In this document: in pieces, positions 16,435 through 25,101 of the stretch | Layout of the letters: each line of letters opens with the position of its first letter | Position numbering within the stretch: position 1 is the first letter of the stretch | Source of the DNA: Methylorubrum extorquens | Lineage (GTDB): Bacteria > Pseudomonadota > Alphaproteobacteria > Rhizobiales > Beijerinckiaceae | Reading direction: 5' to 3' | Assembly: GCF_024169925.1 (NCBI RefSeq) | Contig: NZ_JALJXF010000001.1 | Span: 1,742,001-1,806,000, forward strand | DNA length: 64,000 nt | Made by a program: the position numbers and the translations under genes | Notes under the pieces: model-generated | Told to the model about the DNA's origin: nothing | Database searches by the model: none | Seen by the model: only the letters and a program-made list of their open reading frames with translations

Positions 16435-17207
16435 GCCTCTTCGCCCGCACGGCGCTCGCCCTCGCGCTGGCCTTCCTCTACGCGCCGATCCTCGTGCTGG
16501 TCGCCTATTCCTTCAACGATTCGAAGCTCGTGACCGTCTGGGGCGGGTTCTCGACGCGCTGGTACGGGGTGCTGTTCCGGGACGGGCCGCTGATCGCCTC
16601 GGCACTCGTCTCGCTCAAGGTCGCCGTCCTGTCGGCCGCGATCGCCGGGGTGCTCGGCACATGCGCCGCGCTGGCGCTCGACCGGCACGGGCGCTTTTTC
16701 GGGCGCGGCGCCTATACCGGGCTGCTCTACGCACCGATGGTGATGCCGGAAGTCATCACCGGTCTGTCGCTGCTGCTCCTCTTCGTCGGCATCGGCCTCG
16801 ACCGGGGCATCGCGACGCTCGTCATCGCGCATGCGACCTTCGCCACGGGCTTCGTCGCGGTGGTGGTGGGTGCGCGCCTGAAAGGGCTCGACCGCTCCCT
16901 GGAGGAGGCTGCCGCCGACCTCGGCGCGGGGCCGGCCCGCGTCTTCCTCAGTATCACCCTGCCGCTGATCGCGCCCTCCGTCGCCGCCGGGTTCCTGCTC
17001 GCCTTCACCCTGTCTCTGGACGATCTCGTGATCGCGAGCTTCGTCTCGGGGCCCGGCGCCACCACCCTGCCAATGCGGATCTACAGCCAGGTCCGCCTCG
17101 GGGTGAACCCGGAGATCAACGCCGCCTCGACCCTGATGATCGCTGCCGTCGGCCTCGTGGTGCTGGGGGCCTCCTGGCTGACCGGGCGCAAGGGCACGGC
17201 GGTCTAG
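16431..17207 (+). CDS. potC: ABC transporter permease, PotC/PotI type
   Basis: A 258-residue permease with six hydrophobic segments. It opens MSLFARTALALALAFLYAPILVLVAYSFNDS and has the EAA loop LEEAAADLGAGPARVFLSITLPLIAPS near 158-183. It ends the coupled potABC-like set. The usual fourth component, a periplasmic polyamine-binding protein, is not adjacent. The stop codon TAG lies within the CTAGAGC terminus of a dispersed repeat. Confidence 0.85.
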   Translation: MSLFARTALALALAFLYAPILVLVAYSFNDSKLVTVWGGFSTRWYGVLFRDGPLIASALVSLKVAVLSAAIAGVLGTCAALALDRHGRFFGRGAYTGLLYAPMVMPEVITGLSLLLLFVGIGLDRGIATLVIAHATFATGFVAVVVGARLKGLDRSLEEAAADLGAGPARVFLSITLPLIAPSVAAGFLLAFTLSLDDLVIASFVSGPGATTLPMRIYSQVRLGVNPEINAASTLMIAAVGLVVLGASWLTGRKGTAV

Positions 17208-17309
17208 AGCATCGTCCCGAAAGGTGGTTGCCGGCTTTCGGAAAAAGACGATGCAAAAGCAATGGGCTAAAGCATCGTCCTGGATCCGATATCCAGGCTG
17301 ATGCTTTAG
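17205..17309. repeat. dispersed ~105-bp palindromic repeat, copy A
   Basis: Bounded by TAGAGC and GCTTTAG. It consists of one stem-loop module (CATCGTCCCGAAAGGTGG...CTTTCGG) and a second dyad (CCTGGATCCGATATCCAGG). The copies at 23357 and 27468 are near-identical and inverted relative to this one. It provides the stop codon of the upstream permease. Confidence 0.85.
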
Positions 17310-17351
17310 CGATGGTCGCGCCCCGTCTCCCACTGTGCTAGCCCGCAATCC

Positions 17352-18071
17352 ATGTCGAGCGATGCGCCGCGGGGCGTCTTCATCACCTTCGAGGGCGGCG
17401 AGGGGGCGGGCAAGTCCACCCAGATCGCGCGCCTCGCCGAGACCTTGCGAAGGGTGAGCGGGCGCGAGGTCGTGACCACCCGCGAGCCCGGCGGGACGGA
17501 CCGGGCGGAAGCCCTGCGGGCGGCGCTGTTGCGGGGCGTGGCCAAGCCTTACGGGCCCTTCGCCGAGGCGCTGATGTTCGCCGCCGCCCGCATCGACCAC
17601 ATCGAGAATTTGATCAGCCCGGCCCTGAGCCGCGGCGCGATCGTGCTGTGCGACCGCTTCTCCGACTCGACCCGCGCCTATCAGGGCGCGGCCGGCGGCC
17701 TCGATCCGGCGCTGATCGACAGCCTGGAGCGAGTGACGCTCGAGGATTTGCGCCCCGACCTCACCCTGATCCTCGATCTGCCGCCCGAGGCCGGCCTCGC
17801 CCGGGCACAGCGGCGCGGGGCGGGCGAACCTGCCGACCGCTTCGAGGCCGAGGGCATGCGGTTCCACGAGCGTCTGCGGACGGCCTTCCACGGCATTGCC
17901 GAGGCCGAGCCGAAGCGCTGCCGCGTCATCGACGCGGATCTCGGACCCGATGCGGTCGAGGCCGCCATCGCCGCCGCCATCGCCGCCCGGTGGCCGGATC
18001 TGCTGCCAGCCGCGGGAGAAGGGCAGGGGGAAGTGGGTAAGGAGCGGGAAGGACAAGGTCATGCGGCCTGA
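17352..18071 (+). CDS. tmk: thymidylate kinase
   Basis: A 239-residue dTMP kinase (dTMP + ATP to dTDP + ADP). It has the P-loop FEGGEGAGKST near 13-23, TREPGGT near 45 (substrate loop), the DRF motif CDRFSDSTRAYQG near 100 and a C-terminal nucleotide-binding helix region. The Gly/Glu-rich tail (about 220-239) is a nonessential-looking extension. The next gene, holB, overlaps it by 11 nt; this tmk-holB-metG-tatD-MBL order is common in alphaproteobacteria. Confidence 0.95.
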   Translation: MSSDAPRGVFITFEGGEGAGKSTQIARLAETLRRVSGREVVTTREPGGTDRAEALRAALLRGVAKPYGPFAEALMFAAARIDHIENLISPALSRGAIVLCDRFSDSTRAYQGAAGGLDPALIDSLERVTLEDLRPDLTLILDLPPEAGLARAQRRGAGEPADRFEAEGMRFHERLRTAFHGIAEAEPKRCRVIDADLGPDAVEAAIAAAIAARWPDLLPAAGEGQGEVGKEREGQGHAA

Positions 18072-19152
18072 TTCCGCCCGGACCGCCCGCGACGCCCGCA
18101 CCGAGGCCGAGGCAGGCGATCTCGCCCACGTCCCGCGCCCGCGCGAGCAGAACCGCCTCCTTGGGCACGCTCACGCGGAGGCCGCCTTCGCGGGGGCGCT
18201 CGCCGTGGGCCGGCTCCATCATGCGTGGCTGATCGGTGGTCCCACCGGCATCGGCAAGGCGACGCTGGCCTACCGGGTCGCGCGCCGGCTCGTGGCCGAC
18301 CCGCGCACGCTCCCCTCCCCCGATTCCCTCGACGTACCAGAGGACCACCCGGCCGCGCGGCAGGTGACGGCCCTTTCGCACCCGAATCTGGTGGCGCTGC
18401 GCCGGGTCCAGGCGCCGGGCGCCAAGACGCTGCCGACCCGCATCTCGGTCGATGCCGCCCGCGAGGCGCTCGCTCTGTTCGGGGCCACCGCGGGCGGGGA
18501 GGGCGGCTGGCGCGTCTGCATCGTCGACAGCGCCGAGGATCTGAACGCCAACAGCGCCAACGCGCTCCTGAAGATGATCGAGGAGCCGCCGCCGCGCGCC
18601 ATCTTCCTCATTGTCTCCCACGCGCCGGGCCGCCTGCTGCCGACGATCCGCTCGCGCTGCCGGGCACTGGCGCTGCGTGCGCTGCCCGAGGCGGACGTGC
18701 GCGCGGTGATCGAGGGGTTTCCGGCGCCCTTCCCCCGGCCCGAGCCGGCGGCTCTGGCGCGCGCCGTCTCCCTCTGCGAAGGCTCGGTCGCCCGCGCGGT
18801 GGCGCTCCTCGACCCCGCCACCGCCGCGGTCGAGGCCGAGGTTTCGGCTCTTCTCGCCGGGCTGCCCGAGCCGGACGGGCGGCGCGTGCTCAAGCTCGCC
18901 GAAACGCTCGCCGGCCGCGACGCCGAACCCTTGCTCGCCACGGTGCTCGATGCGATGCAGCGCCACGTCGCCGCCGAGATCGACCGGCGCAAGGGGGAGG
19001 GCCCGGCCTCTCTGCTGGCCCTGGTCGAGGCCGCCGAGCGCATCGCGTCCACGGCCCGCGAGGCAGCGATCTACAATCTCGACCGCCGGCCGCTGGTGCT
19101 CGCGGCCTTCCGGGAGTTGTCGGGCGCAACGCGGAGTCCGTCGCCGTCTTGA
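18061..19152 (+). CDS. holB: DNA polymerase III subunit delta'
   Basis: A 363-residue clamp-loader subunit. The AAA+ domain has the P-loop GPTGIGKATLAYRVARR near 63, the sensor region LNANSANALLKMIEEPPPRAIFLIVSH near 160-190 and RSRC near 200. A helical C-terminal domain follows. The Walker A region is preserved, while the N-terminal arm (residues 1-35) has the alphaproteobacterial PRxxxRLLGH form, HPRENxxxxGH-like. It acts in the clamp-loader complex that places the beta clamp. The start at 18061 overlaps the tmk end. Confidence 0.92.
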   Translation: MRPDSARTARDARTEAEAGDLAHVPRPREQNRLLGHAHAEAAFAGALAVGRLHHAWLIGGPTGIGKATLAYRVARRLVADPRTLPSPDSLDVPEDHPAARQVTALSHPNLVALRRVQAPGAKTLPTRISVDAAREALALFGATAGGEGGWRVCIVDSAEDLNANSANALLKMIEEPPPRAIFLIVSHAPGRLLPTIRSRCRALALRALPEADVRAVIEGFPAPFPRPEPAALARAVSLCEGSVARAVALLDPATAAVEAEVSALLAGLPEPDGRRVLKLAETLAGRDAEPLLATVLDAMQRHVAAEIDRRKGEGPASLLALVEAAERIASTAREAAIYNLDRRPLVLAAFRELSGATRSPSPS

Positions 19153-19191
19153 TGAGCTGAAAAGGGCGCCTGCCGACTCGAGCGCAGGTCG

Positions 19192-19392
19192 TTAGATCAA
19201 AGCACCGATGAGGGTGGTGGCACCGATCAGGGCCACGCAGGCGCCGATTTGCACAAAACGAAAGATCTCGGCGGGCGGACGGCGGTTGTCGTTCGCGGCA
19301 CGGCGGCATGAGCGCAGCATGTAAAGGTCAAGATTCGGCTCAGGGAGCTCGATCCACTGCTCCTCGGTCTGGCGAAGCTTGGCGACTGACAT
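19192..19392 (-). CDS. small single-pass membrane protein (66 aa), unknown
   Basis: Not recognised. The N-terminal half is hydrophilic (MSVAKLRQTEEQWIELPEP), with an arginine/asparagine patch RRAANDNRRPPAE near 30-42. The last ~20 residues form a hydrophobic helix. The AANDN motif resembles those seen in many short Rhizobiales proteins. It converges on holB. Confidence 0.5.
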   Translation of the reverse strand: MSVAKLRQTEEQWIELPEPNLDLYMLRSCRRAANDNRRPPAEIFRFVQIGACVALIGATTLIGALI

Positions 19393-19532
19393 GCAAACCG
19401 TCCTCGAAGTCGTCGGCGAGGGTGAACCGACGCTTGTGGCCTACGCTGGGATCTTACCGGCCGGTCGCAGCGCTGCCGAGGATTAACCCGATGATCCCGG
19501 CCGTGTCCATGCAGAATAAAGCGAATTACTGA

Positions 19533-19552
19533 GCATTATAGCACCATAATGC
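19533..19552. promoter_or_regulatory. inverted repeat GCATTAT-N6-ATAATGC
   Basis: Perfect 7-bp arms in an A/T-rich island; the wider context GAGCATT...AATGCTC (19531-19561) adds a second nested dyad. It could be an operator or an RNA hairpin upstream of the 74-aa gene. Confidence 0.35.
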
Positions 19553-19621
19553 AAAATGCTCGGGTCTCAGGACTCGCAGTGCCCGACACATGCGTCCAGC
19601 GAATATCTGGCATTTGGTGCT

Positions 19622-19631
19622 TGGTATACCA
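19622..19631. promoter_or_regulatory. TGGTATACCA palindrome
   Basis: A perfect 10-bp dyad 51 bp upstream of the 74-aa gene. It resembles GntR/FCD-type operators built on GGTATACC. The binding protein is unknown. Confidence 0.35.
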
Positions 19632-19681
19632 GAGGAGCCTGTTTGGTGGCACATACGCTGCAACGCAACAAACCGCACGGG

Positions 19682-19906
19682 ATGCCCCCCATGATCTCCC
19701 TGGCTCTGCTCGCCGCCCTCACTGCCGGTGTCGCCAACATCGCTCTGGTCACCCTGGTGGCCAACCGTTTGGGTCCGAAGGCCGATACCGCTGCTGCGGG
19801 CGAGTTCGTGGCTCTCGGCGGGGCCGCGCCTGCTTCCGCGAAGCGCGCTGCCGTCAGGATCGGCAACGAGAACGTCCTGCCCGTCGCCGCCCAGCGCGCC
19901 GCCTGA
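19682..19906 (+). CDS. small protein with N-terminal membrane helix (74 aa), unknown
   Basis: Not recognised. Residues 4-27 (ISLALLAALTAGVANIALVTLVA) form a hydrophobic helix or uncleaved signal; the rest is Ala-rich and soluble, ending AVRIGNENVLPVAAQRAA. It is followed 33 bp later by a strong terminator hairpin, which supports a real transcript. The longer open frame from 19556 is less likely because it would read through two palindromes. Confidence 0.55.
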   Translation: MPPMISLALLAALTAGVANIALVTLVANRLGPKADTAAAGEFVALGGAAPASAKRAAVRIGNENVLPVAAQRAA

Positions 19907-19938
19907 GCGTCCTCGACCCCGCAAGAGCACGTGACGTC

Positions 19939-19972
19939 AAAGAGCCCTGCCGGGTCCCGGCAGGGCTCTTTT
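19939..19972 (+). terminator. rho-independent terminator
   Basis: AAAGAGCCCTGCCGG-GTC-CCGGCAGGGCTCTTTT is a long perfect stem with a T-run, between the 74-aa gene and metG. Confidence 0.85.
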
Positions 19973-20102
19973 GCGTTCTCAAGGGAGCCCGGCTTCGGGC
20001 CGAGCGCCGACGGCGCGATACCCGGCAGGCCGGTTGCGTCGCGGGACGTTGCGCGCCACAAGGCATGACAGTCCGACCCCTGCACCCGGGACAACTTCTG
20101 AC

Positions 20103-21671
20103 GTGAGCGCGAGCGAGAAGGCGAACGAGCCCTTCCTCATCACCACGGCGATCTCCTACCCCAACGGCGCGCCGCATATCGGCCACGCCTACGAGGTGAT
20201 CGCCACCGATGCCATCGCCCGCTTCCACCGCCTCGACGGGCGCGACGTGCTGTTCACTACCGGGACCGACGAGCACGGCCTCAAGATCCAGCAGACGGCG
20301 GCCAAAGCCGGCGTGACGCCGCGCGCCTTCGTCGACGACATGGCCGGGCGATTCAAGGCGGTGGCCGACCGGCTCGACTGCACCTACGACCGCTTCATCC
20401 GCACCACGGAAAGCCAGCACTACGCCGCAGCCCAGGAGCTGTGGCGGCGGATGGAGGCCAACGGCGACATCTACCTCGCCAAATATGCCGGCTGGTACTC
20501 GGTGCGCGACGAGGCCTATTACGACGAGTCGGAGACCGCGCTCGGCCCCGACGGCAACCGCCGCTCGATCAAGACGGACACGCCCGTTGAGTGGATGGAG
20601 GAGGAGAACTACCTCTTCCGCCTCTCGAAGTACCAAGAGCCCCTGCTCAAGCTCTATGCGGAGCAGCCGGACTTCCTCAGCCCCGAGACTCGGATGAACG
20701 AGGTCGCGAGCTTCGTGCGCTCCGGCCTCAAGGATCTTTCGATCAGCCGCACCACCTTCGACTGGGGCGTGCCGGTGCCGGACCGGCCGGGCCACGTCAT
20801 GTATGTCTGGGTCGATGCCCTGACCAACTACCTGACGGTGACGGGCTTTCCCGATGCGGGGGCAGCCAACGCCCGGTTCTGGCCGGCGAGCTTGCACATC
20901 ATCGGCAAAGACATCGTCCGCTTCCACGCGGTCTACTGGCCGGCCTTCCTGATGTCGGCCGGGCTGCCGCTGCCCAAGCGCGTCTTCGGCCACGGCTTCT
21001 TTCTCAGCCGCGGCGAGAAGATGTCGAAGTCGCTCGGCAACGTGGTCGATCCGCTCGATCTCGTCGGCACCTACGGCGTCGATCCGGTGCGCTACTTCCT
21101 CCTGCGCGAGGCGCCCTTCGGCGGCGACGGCAATTACGACCACGAGGCGATCATCAACCGCATCAACGCGGACCTCGCCAACGACCTCGGCAACCTCGCC
21201 CAGCGCTCGCTCTCGATGATCGCCAAGAACTGTGAGGGCACGGTGCCGGCGCCCGGCGCCTTCACCCAAGCCGACGAGCGCCTGCTCGCCGCCGCCGCAG
21301 CCCTGCCGGAGAGGGCGCGGGAGTTGATGCAGAACCTCGCCCTGCACGCGATCCTCTCCGAGATCTGGGCCGTGGTCGGCGAAGCCAACCGCTACTTCGC
21401 CTCCGAAGAGCCGTGGAAGCTGCGCAAAAGCGATCCGGCGCGCATGAACACGGTGCTCTACGTCACGGTCGAGACCCTGCACCGGGTCGGCCTGATGGTG
21501 CAGCCCTTCGTGCCGACGGCGGGTGCCGCCTTGCTCGACCTGCTCGCCGTGCCGGTGAACGAACGCAGCTTCGCCTTCGCCGGCGCCGAGCACAGCCTGC
21601 AGGGCGGCACGGCGCTGCCCGCCCCGGCCCCGATCTTCCCCCGCTTCGAGAAGCCGGAGACGGCGGCCTGA
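20103..21671 (+). CDS. metG: methionine-tRNA ligase
   Basis: A 522-residue class I aminoacyl-tRNA synthetase that charges tRNA-Met. It has the HIGH motif ([11 protein letters not shown] near 20), [12 protein letters not shown] near 55, WVDALTNY near 235 and the KMSKS loop ([10 protein letters not shown] near 305). The zinc-knuckle cysteines of the long form and the C-terminal EMAP-like dimerisation domain are absent, as in the short alphaproteobacterial type. The start is GTG, chosen because the conserved core begins 15 codons later and the frame upstream crosses the terminator. Confidence 0.95.
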   Translation: MSASEKANEPFLITTAISYPNGAPHIGHAYEVIATDAIARFHRLDGRDVLFTTGTDEHGLKIQQTAAKAGVTPRAFVDDMAGRFKAVADRLDCTYDRFIRTTESQHYAAAQELWRRMEANGDIYLAKYAGWYSVRDEAYYDESETALGPDGNRRSIKTDTPVEWMEEENYLFRLSKYQEPLLKLYAEQPDFLSPETRMNEVASFVRSGLKDLSISRTTFDWGVPVPDRPGHVMYVWVDALTNYLTVTGFPDAGAANARFWPASLHIIGKDIVRFHAVYWPAFLMSAGLPLPKRVFGHGFFLSRGEKMSKSLGNVVDPLDLVGTYGVDPVRYFLLREAPFGGDGNYDHEAIINRINADLANDLGNLAQRSLSMIAKNCEGTVPAPGAFTQADERLLAAAAALPERARELMQNLALHAILSEIWAVVGEANRYFASEEPWKLRKSDPARMNTVLYVTVETLHRVGLMVQPFVPTAGAALLDLLAVPVNERSFAFAGAEHSLQGGTALPAPAPIFPRFEKPETAA

Positions 21672-21723
21672 CGCGGCCGCTTCCCCGCATCGCTCACCCC
21701 GAAAAGAATTCGCCGAAGAGACC

Positions 21724-22521
21724 ATGCTGGTCGACAGCCACTGCCACCTCGATTTCCCGGACTTCGCGCAGGACATTCCGGGTGTGATCGCCCGCGCGGC
21801 CGAGGCCGGCGTGACGCGCCTCCTCACCATCTCGACGCGGGTCGCCAAGGCCGACAGCTACCGCGCGCTCGCCGAGGCGAACGCGGCGGTGTGGTACACG
21901 GTGGGCACCCACCCGCACGGCGCCGCCGAGGAACCGGACGTGCCGGCCGACACCATCGCCGCCCTGGCCGAGGCCCCGCGCTGCGTCGGCATCGGTGAGG
22001 CGGGGCTCGACTACCATTACGAGGACGCCGCACCGGAGGCGGTGCAGGAGCGGGTGCTGCGCGCCCATATCGAGGCCGCCCGCCTCTCCGGCCTGCCGCT
22101 GGTGATCCATTCCCGCGACGCCGACGCGCATATGGAGGCGGTGCTCACCGACGAGATGGCCAAAGGGCCGTTCAAGGCGGTGCTGCACTGCTTCTCGTCC
22201 GGTGCGCGGCTCGCTGAAGTCGGGGTCGAGCTCGGCCTGTCGGTCTCGTTCTCCGGCATCGTCACCTTCCGCCGCTCGGACGCCCTGCGCGACATCGCCC
22301 GTGCCGTGCCCCTCGACCGCATCCTGGTCGAGACCGACGCGCCGTTCCTGGCGCCCGAGCCGCACCGGGGCCGGCGCTGCGAACCGGCCTACACCGCCGA
22401 CACCGCCCGCGTGCTGGCCAAGGCGCTCGGCCTGCCCTTCGAGGATTTTGCCGCGCGCACGACGGCCAACTTCTACCGGCTGTTCTCGAAGGCCGCGGCG
22501 ATCGAGGGTGTCAGCGTATGA
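21724..22521 (+). CDS. tatD: TatD family metal-dependent DNase
   Basis: A 265-residue TIM-barrel hydrolase with the metal-binding set of TatD/YcfH: DSHCHLDF (5-10), GIGEAGLDYHY near 92, VIHSRDA near 130, LHCFSS near 155 and VETDAPFLAPEPHRGRRCEPAY near 205. TatD proteins are Mg-dependent exonucleases that repair DNA or degrade it during cell death. It sits between metG and the MBL hydrolase, 16 bp from the latter; this trio is a conserved alphaproteobacterial cluster. Confidence 0.93.
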   Translation: MLVDSHCHLDFPDFAQDIPGVIARAAEAGVTRLLTISTRVAKADSYRALAEANAAVWYTVGTHPHGAAEEPDVPADTIAALAEAPRCVGIGEAGLDYHYEDAAPEAVQERVLRAHIEAARLSGLPLVIHSRDADAHMEAVLTDEMAKGPFKAVLHCFSSGARLAEVGVELGLSVSFSGIVTFRRSDALRDIARAVPLDRILVETDAPFLAPEPHRGRRCEPAYTADTARVLAKALGLPFEDFAARTTANFYRLFSKAAAIEGVSV

Positions 22522-22537
22522 TGATGGGGGAGGGCGC

Positions 22538-23359
22538 ATGGCGAGTCTGACCCTGCGCATCCTCGGCTGCGGCTCGTCCGGCGGCGTGCCGCGGGTCGGC
22601 TACGGCTGGGGCGCCTGCGACCCGTCCGAGCCGCGCAACCGCCGCCGCCGCTGCTCGCTGCTGGTGGAGCGCCGACAAGGGGCCGGCAACGGGCAAGGGG
22701 AGGGGGCCACGACGGTGCTGGTCGATACCTCGCCGGACCTGCGCGAGCAGCTCATCGATGCCAGCGTCACGCGCCTCGACGCCCTACTCTACACCCACGC
22801 GCATGCCGACCACACCCACGGCATCGACGACGTGCGCCCCCTCGTCATCCACATGCACCGGCGCATCCCGGTCCATGCCGACCCCCTCACCCACGCGCTG
22901 CTGATCAAGCGCTTCGGCTACGCCTTCGAGACGCCGCCGGGGAGCCTCTACCCGCCGATCCTCGACCTGCACGAGATGCGGACGGACGAGCCCCTGACTA
23001 TCGACGGCGGGGGCGGTCCGATCGAGGCGGACGCCTTCGCGATGGAGCACGGCAACGAGATCGCGCATGGCTTCCGCTTCGGCCCCGCCGCCTACGCGCC
23101 GGACGTGAGCCTGATGCCGGAGGCGGCCAAGTCCCGCCTGCACGGCCTCGACCTGCTCATCATCGATGCCCTGCGCGAGACCCCTCACCCGTCGCACTAC
23201 TCGGTCTCGGACGCGCTCGCCCTGATCGAGGAGGTGGCGCCGCGCCGCGCCATCCTGACGAACCTCCACACCGATCTCGACTACGCGACGCTGGCCAAGA
23301 AGCTGCCGGGACACGTGGTGCCGGCCCATGACGGGCTGACGGCGACCGTCGATCTCTAG
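22538..23359 (+). CDS. MBL-fold metal-dependent hydrolase, PhnP-like
   Basis: A 273-residue metallo-beta-lactamase fold protein with the Zn motif THAHADHTHGID near 90, a second-site His in MEHGNEIAHGF near 175 and DALRETPHPSHYS near 215. The opening LRILGCGSSGGVPRVGYGWGACDP is characteristic of the PhnP/RNase Z-like subgroup (cyclic phosphodiesterases). A Gly/Gln-rich insert (RRQGAGNGQGEGA, near 48) looks like a short low-complexity insertion. Its stop codon TAG is supplied by repeat copy B. Confidence 0.88.
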   Translation: MASLTLRILGCGSSGGVPRVGYGWGACDPSEPRNRRRRCSLLVERRQGAGNGQGEGATTVLVDTSPDLREQLIDASVTRLDALLYTHAHADHTHGIDDVRPLVIHMHRRIPVHADPLTHALLIKRFGYAFETPPGSLYPPILDLHEMRTDEPLTIDGGGGPIEADAFAMEHGNEIAHGFRFGPAAYAPDVSLMPEAAKSRLHGLDLLIIDALRETPHPSHYSVSDALALIEEVAPRRAILTNLHTDLDYATLAKKLPGHVVPAHDGLTATVDL

Positions 23360-23462
23360 AGCATCGTCCTGGATATCGGATCCAGGACGATGCTCTAACT
23401 TTTTGCCTTTGCATCATCTTTTTCCGAAAGCCGGCAACCACCTTTCGGGATGATGCTCTAGA
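23357..23462. repeat. dispersed ~105-bp palindromic repeat, copy B
   Basis: TAGAGCATCGTCCTGGATATCGGATCCAGGACGATGCTCTA is a near-perfect dyad. It is followed by a second stem module ending GGGATGATGCTCTAG. Near-identical to copy C (27468) in the same orientation and to copy A (17205) inverted. Confidence 0.85.
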
Positions 23463-23467
23463 GACGA

Positions 23468-23860
23468 TCAGGGCCTTACGGTCCGCATCTCCGGCCGGAA
23501 GAACAACCCGGATTTCAGGCTGTCGCCGATGCGATGCGCCCGCTCGACGATCTCTCCCGCGATCTCCGGCACGAAGACCTCCGCGGCCGTCTCCTCGAAC
23601 AGGCCGAGCCAGCGCGCGAAATGCGCAGGGTTGATCCCTTCGATGCCGAGATGGCGGCCGAACGGGTTGCCCTTGTAGCGTCCGGTCTTGAGCAGCACCG
23701 AGGACCAGAAATCGCGGATCGTGGCGAGATGGCGCGGCCACGCCGCGTCCGGGATCTTGGCCGCGAAGACGGGGCCGATCAGCGGATCGCGGCGCACCCG
23801 GGCGTAGAAGGCGTCGAGGAAGACGGCGAGCGCCGCCTCGGTGAGTTCGGCCTGCTTCAT
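23468..23860 (-). CDS. group III truncated haemoglobin
   Basis: A 130-residue 2-on-2 globin. Class III features are the B-helix VFLDAFYARVRRDPLIGPVFAAKI with the B10-region Tyr/Phe pair, the conserved Trp in ATIRDFWSSVLLKTGRYKGNPFGRHLGI, and the proximal His in NPAHFARWLGLF near 82. Such proteins bind haem and O2/NO and are linked to nitrosative-stress defence or peroxidase-like chemistry. It is alone on its strand, just behind repeat B. Confidence 0.9.
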   Translation of the reverse strand: MKQAELTEAALAVFLDAFYARVRRDPLIGPVFAAKIPDAAWPRHLATIRDFWSSVLLKTGRYKGNPFGRHLGIEGINPAHFARWLGLFEETAAEVFVPEIAGEIVERAHRIGDSLKSGLFFRPEMRTVRP

Positions 23861-23927
23861 GCAACAGCGCGAGATGCAACAGCGCGGGGAGGGGGCTTCA
23901 TGGTCGCGAAAGCCACCCCTGCCCCAG

Positions 23928-24731
23928 TCAGTTCCGGGCGAGCGAGGGCTGGATCAGGCCGGCGCCCACGAGGATTTGGGCGGCGGCGGCCTTGGCGAGC
24001 TGGCGGTAGCCGGCATCGGTCATGTGCAGGCCATCGGGGCCGATCATCTGGGCCGGGGTCAACAGGCCGTGCGAGACCCAGGACTGCATCAGGGCGCGGC
24101 GGCGGATCACCGGCACGCGGAGTTCGGTGGCCAGCGCGTGCAGGGCCTCGCCGTAGCGCTCGGCGCCGTCCATGCCCGAGAGCTTGCTGCACCATTGCTG
24201 ATCCATCAGCACCACGTCGGCCCCCGTGGCGCGGATCGCCAGGATGCCCGCACGGGTCAGTTCGACGAAGCGCTCCAGCGGCACCCCGGCGAGCGGATCG
24301 TTGCTGCCGGTCTGCCAAACCACCAGGTCCGGGCGCTCGGCCAGCACGTCGCGCTCCAGGCGCCGCGCCATCGCCTCGGCGGTGTCGCCGCCTTTGCCGC
24401 GGTTGATCACGGTGATCGAGCGCCGGCTCGATGCGCCGATCTGGAGGCGCTCCTCCAAATCGCGCTCGAGCAGGGCAGGGTAGGCCATGGCCGGGGACGA
24501 GGCACCCGCCCCTTCCGTCGAGGAGGAACCGAAGGCCACGATCCGTACATCGCCGTCGCGCCCGAGCTGTGAGGCGAGCCGCGCCAGCTTCGTCGGCAGG
24601 CGCTCGACGGAGGCCGGCATCTGCGGCGCGACGACCGGCGGCGCATCGGGCTGCGCGCCAGCGCCGGACAAGCCGAGCGGACCGGCGAGGGCGGTGGCGA
24701 GGATGAGACCGAAGAGCGGGCGGTGGAACAT
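23928..24731 (-). CDS. secreted SGNH/GDSL hydrolase
   Basis: A 267-residue protein with a signal peptide (residues 1-26, LILATALAGPLGLSGAGA). SGNH blocks in order: FGSSSTEGAG near 67-76 (nucleophile Ser near 70), INRGKGGDT near 110 (block II Gly), TGSNDP near 140 (block III Asn) and IGPDGLHMTDAGY near 228-240 (catalytic Asp/His). It is predicted periplasmic; family members are esterases or acetyl-hydrolases, some acting on glycans. The substrate is unknown and it has no operon partner. Confidence 0.85.
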   Translation of the reverse strand: MFHRPLFGLILATALAGPLGLSGAGAQPDAPPVVAPQMPASVERLPTKLARLASQLGRDGDVRIVAFGSSSTEGAGASSPAMAYPALLERDLEERLQIGASSRRSITVINRGKGGDTAEAMARRLERDVLAERPDLVVWQTGSNDPLAGVPLERFVELTRAGILAIRATGADVVLMDQQWCSKLSGMDGAERYGEALHALATELRVPVIRRRALMQSWVSHGLLTPAQMIGPDGLHMTDAGYRQLAKAAAAQILVGAGLIQPSLARN

Positions 24732-25101
24732 GGCGAAACGTCTGGCAGCCGATTCTGTTTCCCGATGTCTCCGGCTGTTGCCCGACGATTGTGACGATTG
24801 CGAGAGCTTCGCCCCGATCCGGTGTGCTGCAGGCCGGGTCGGTATCGGAGAGCCGAAAACCCGGAAATTGCCGGGGATTTATGGTTAACGGATGCCTACC
24901 ACGGGACCTGCACCCACCATCTTGTTCCATAATATATCTTATGCGAACGGCTTTGGTGGGCTTTTGGGGGCCGTGACCGGGTGCCTCACCATGGCTTGAA
25001 TCGGCGCCGGCACCAGGGCGAACGCATGAGCCTGCATTGGCCTTGCGCCTCATGCAAAGGCGCCCTGCCCGGTCCGACTGCGACCGATCGAAACCGCTCC
25101 G
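24732..25101. other. intergenic interval
   Basis: About 370 bp between two minus-strand genes. It includes an A/T-rich spot (CCATAATATATCTTATG near 24926) that could hold a promoter. No gene or strong repeat was seen. Confidence 0.35.
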
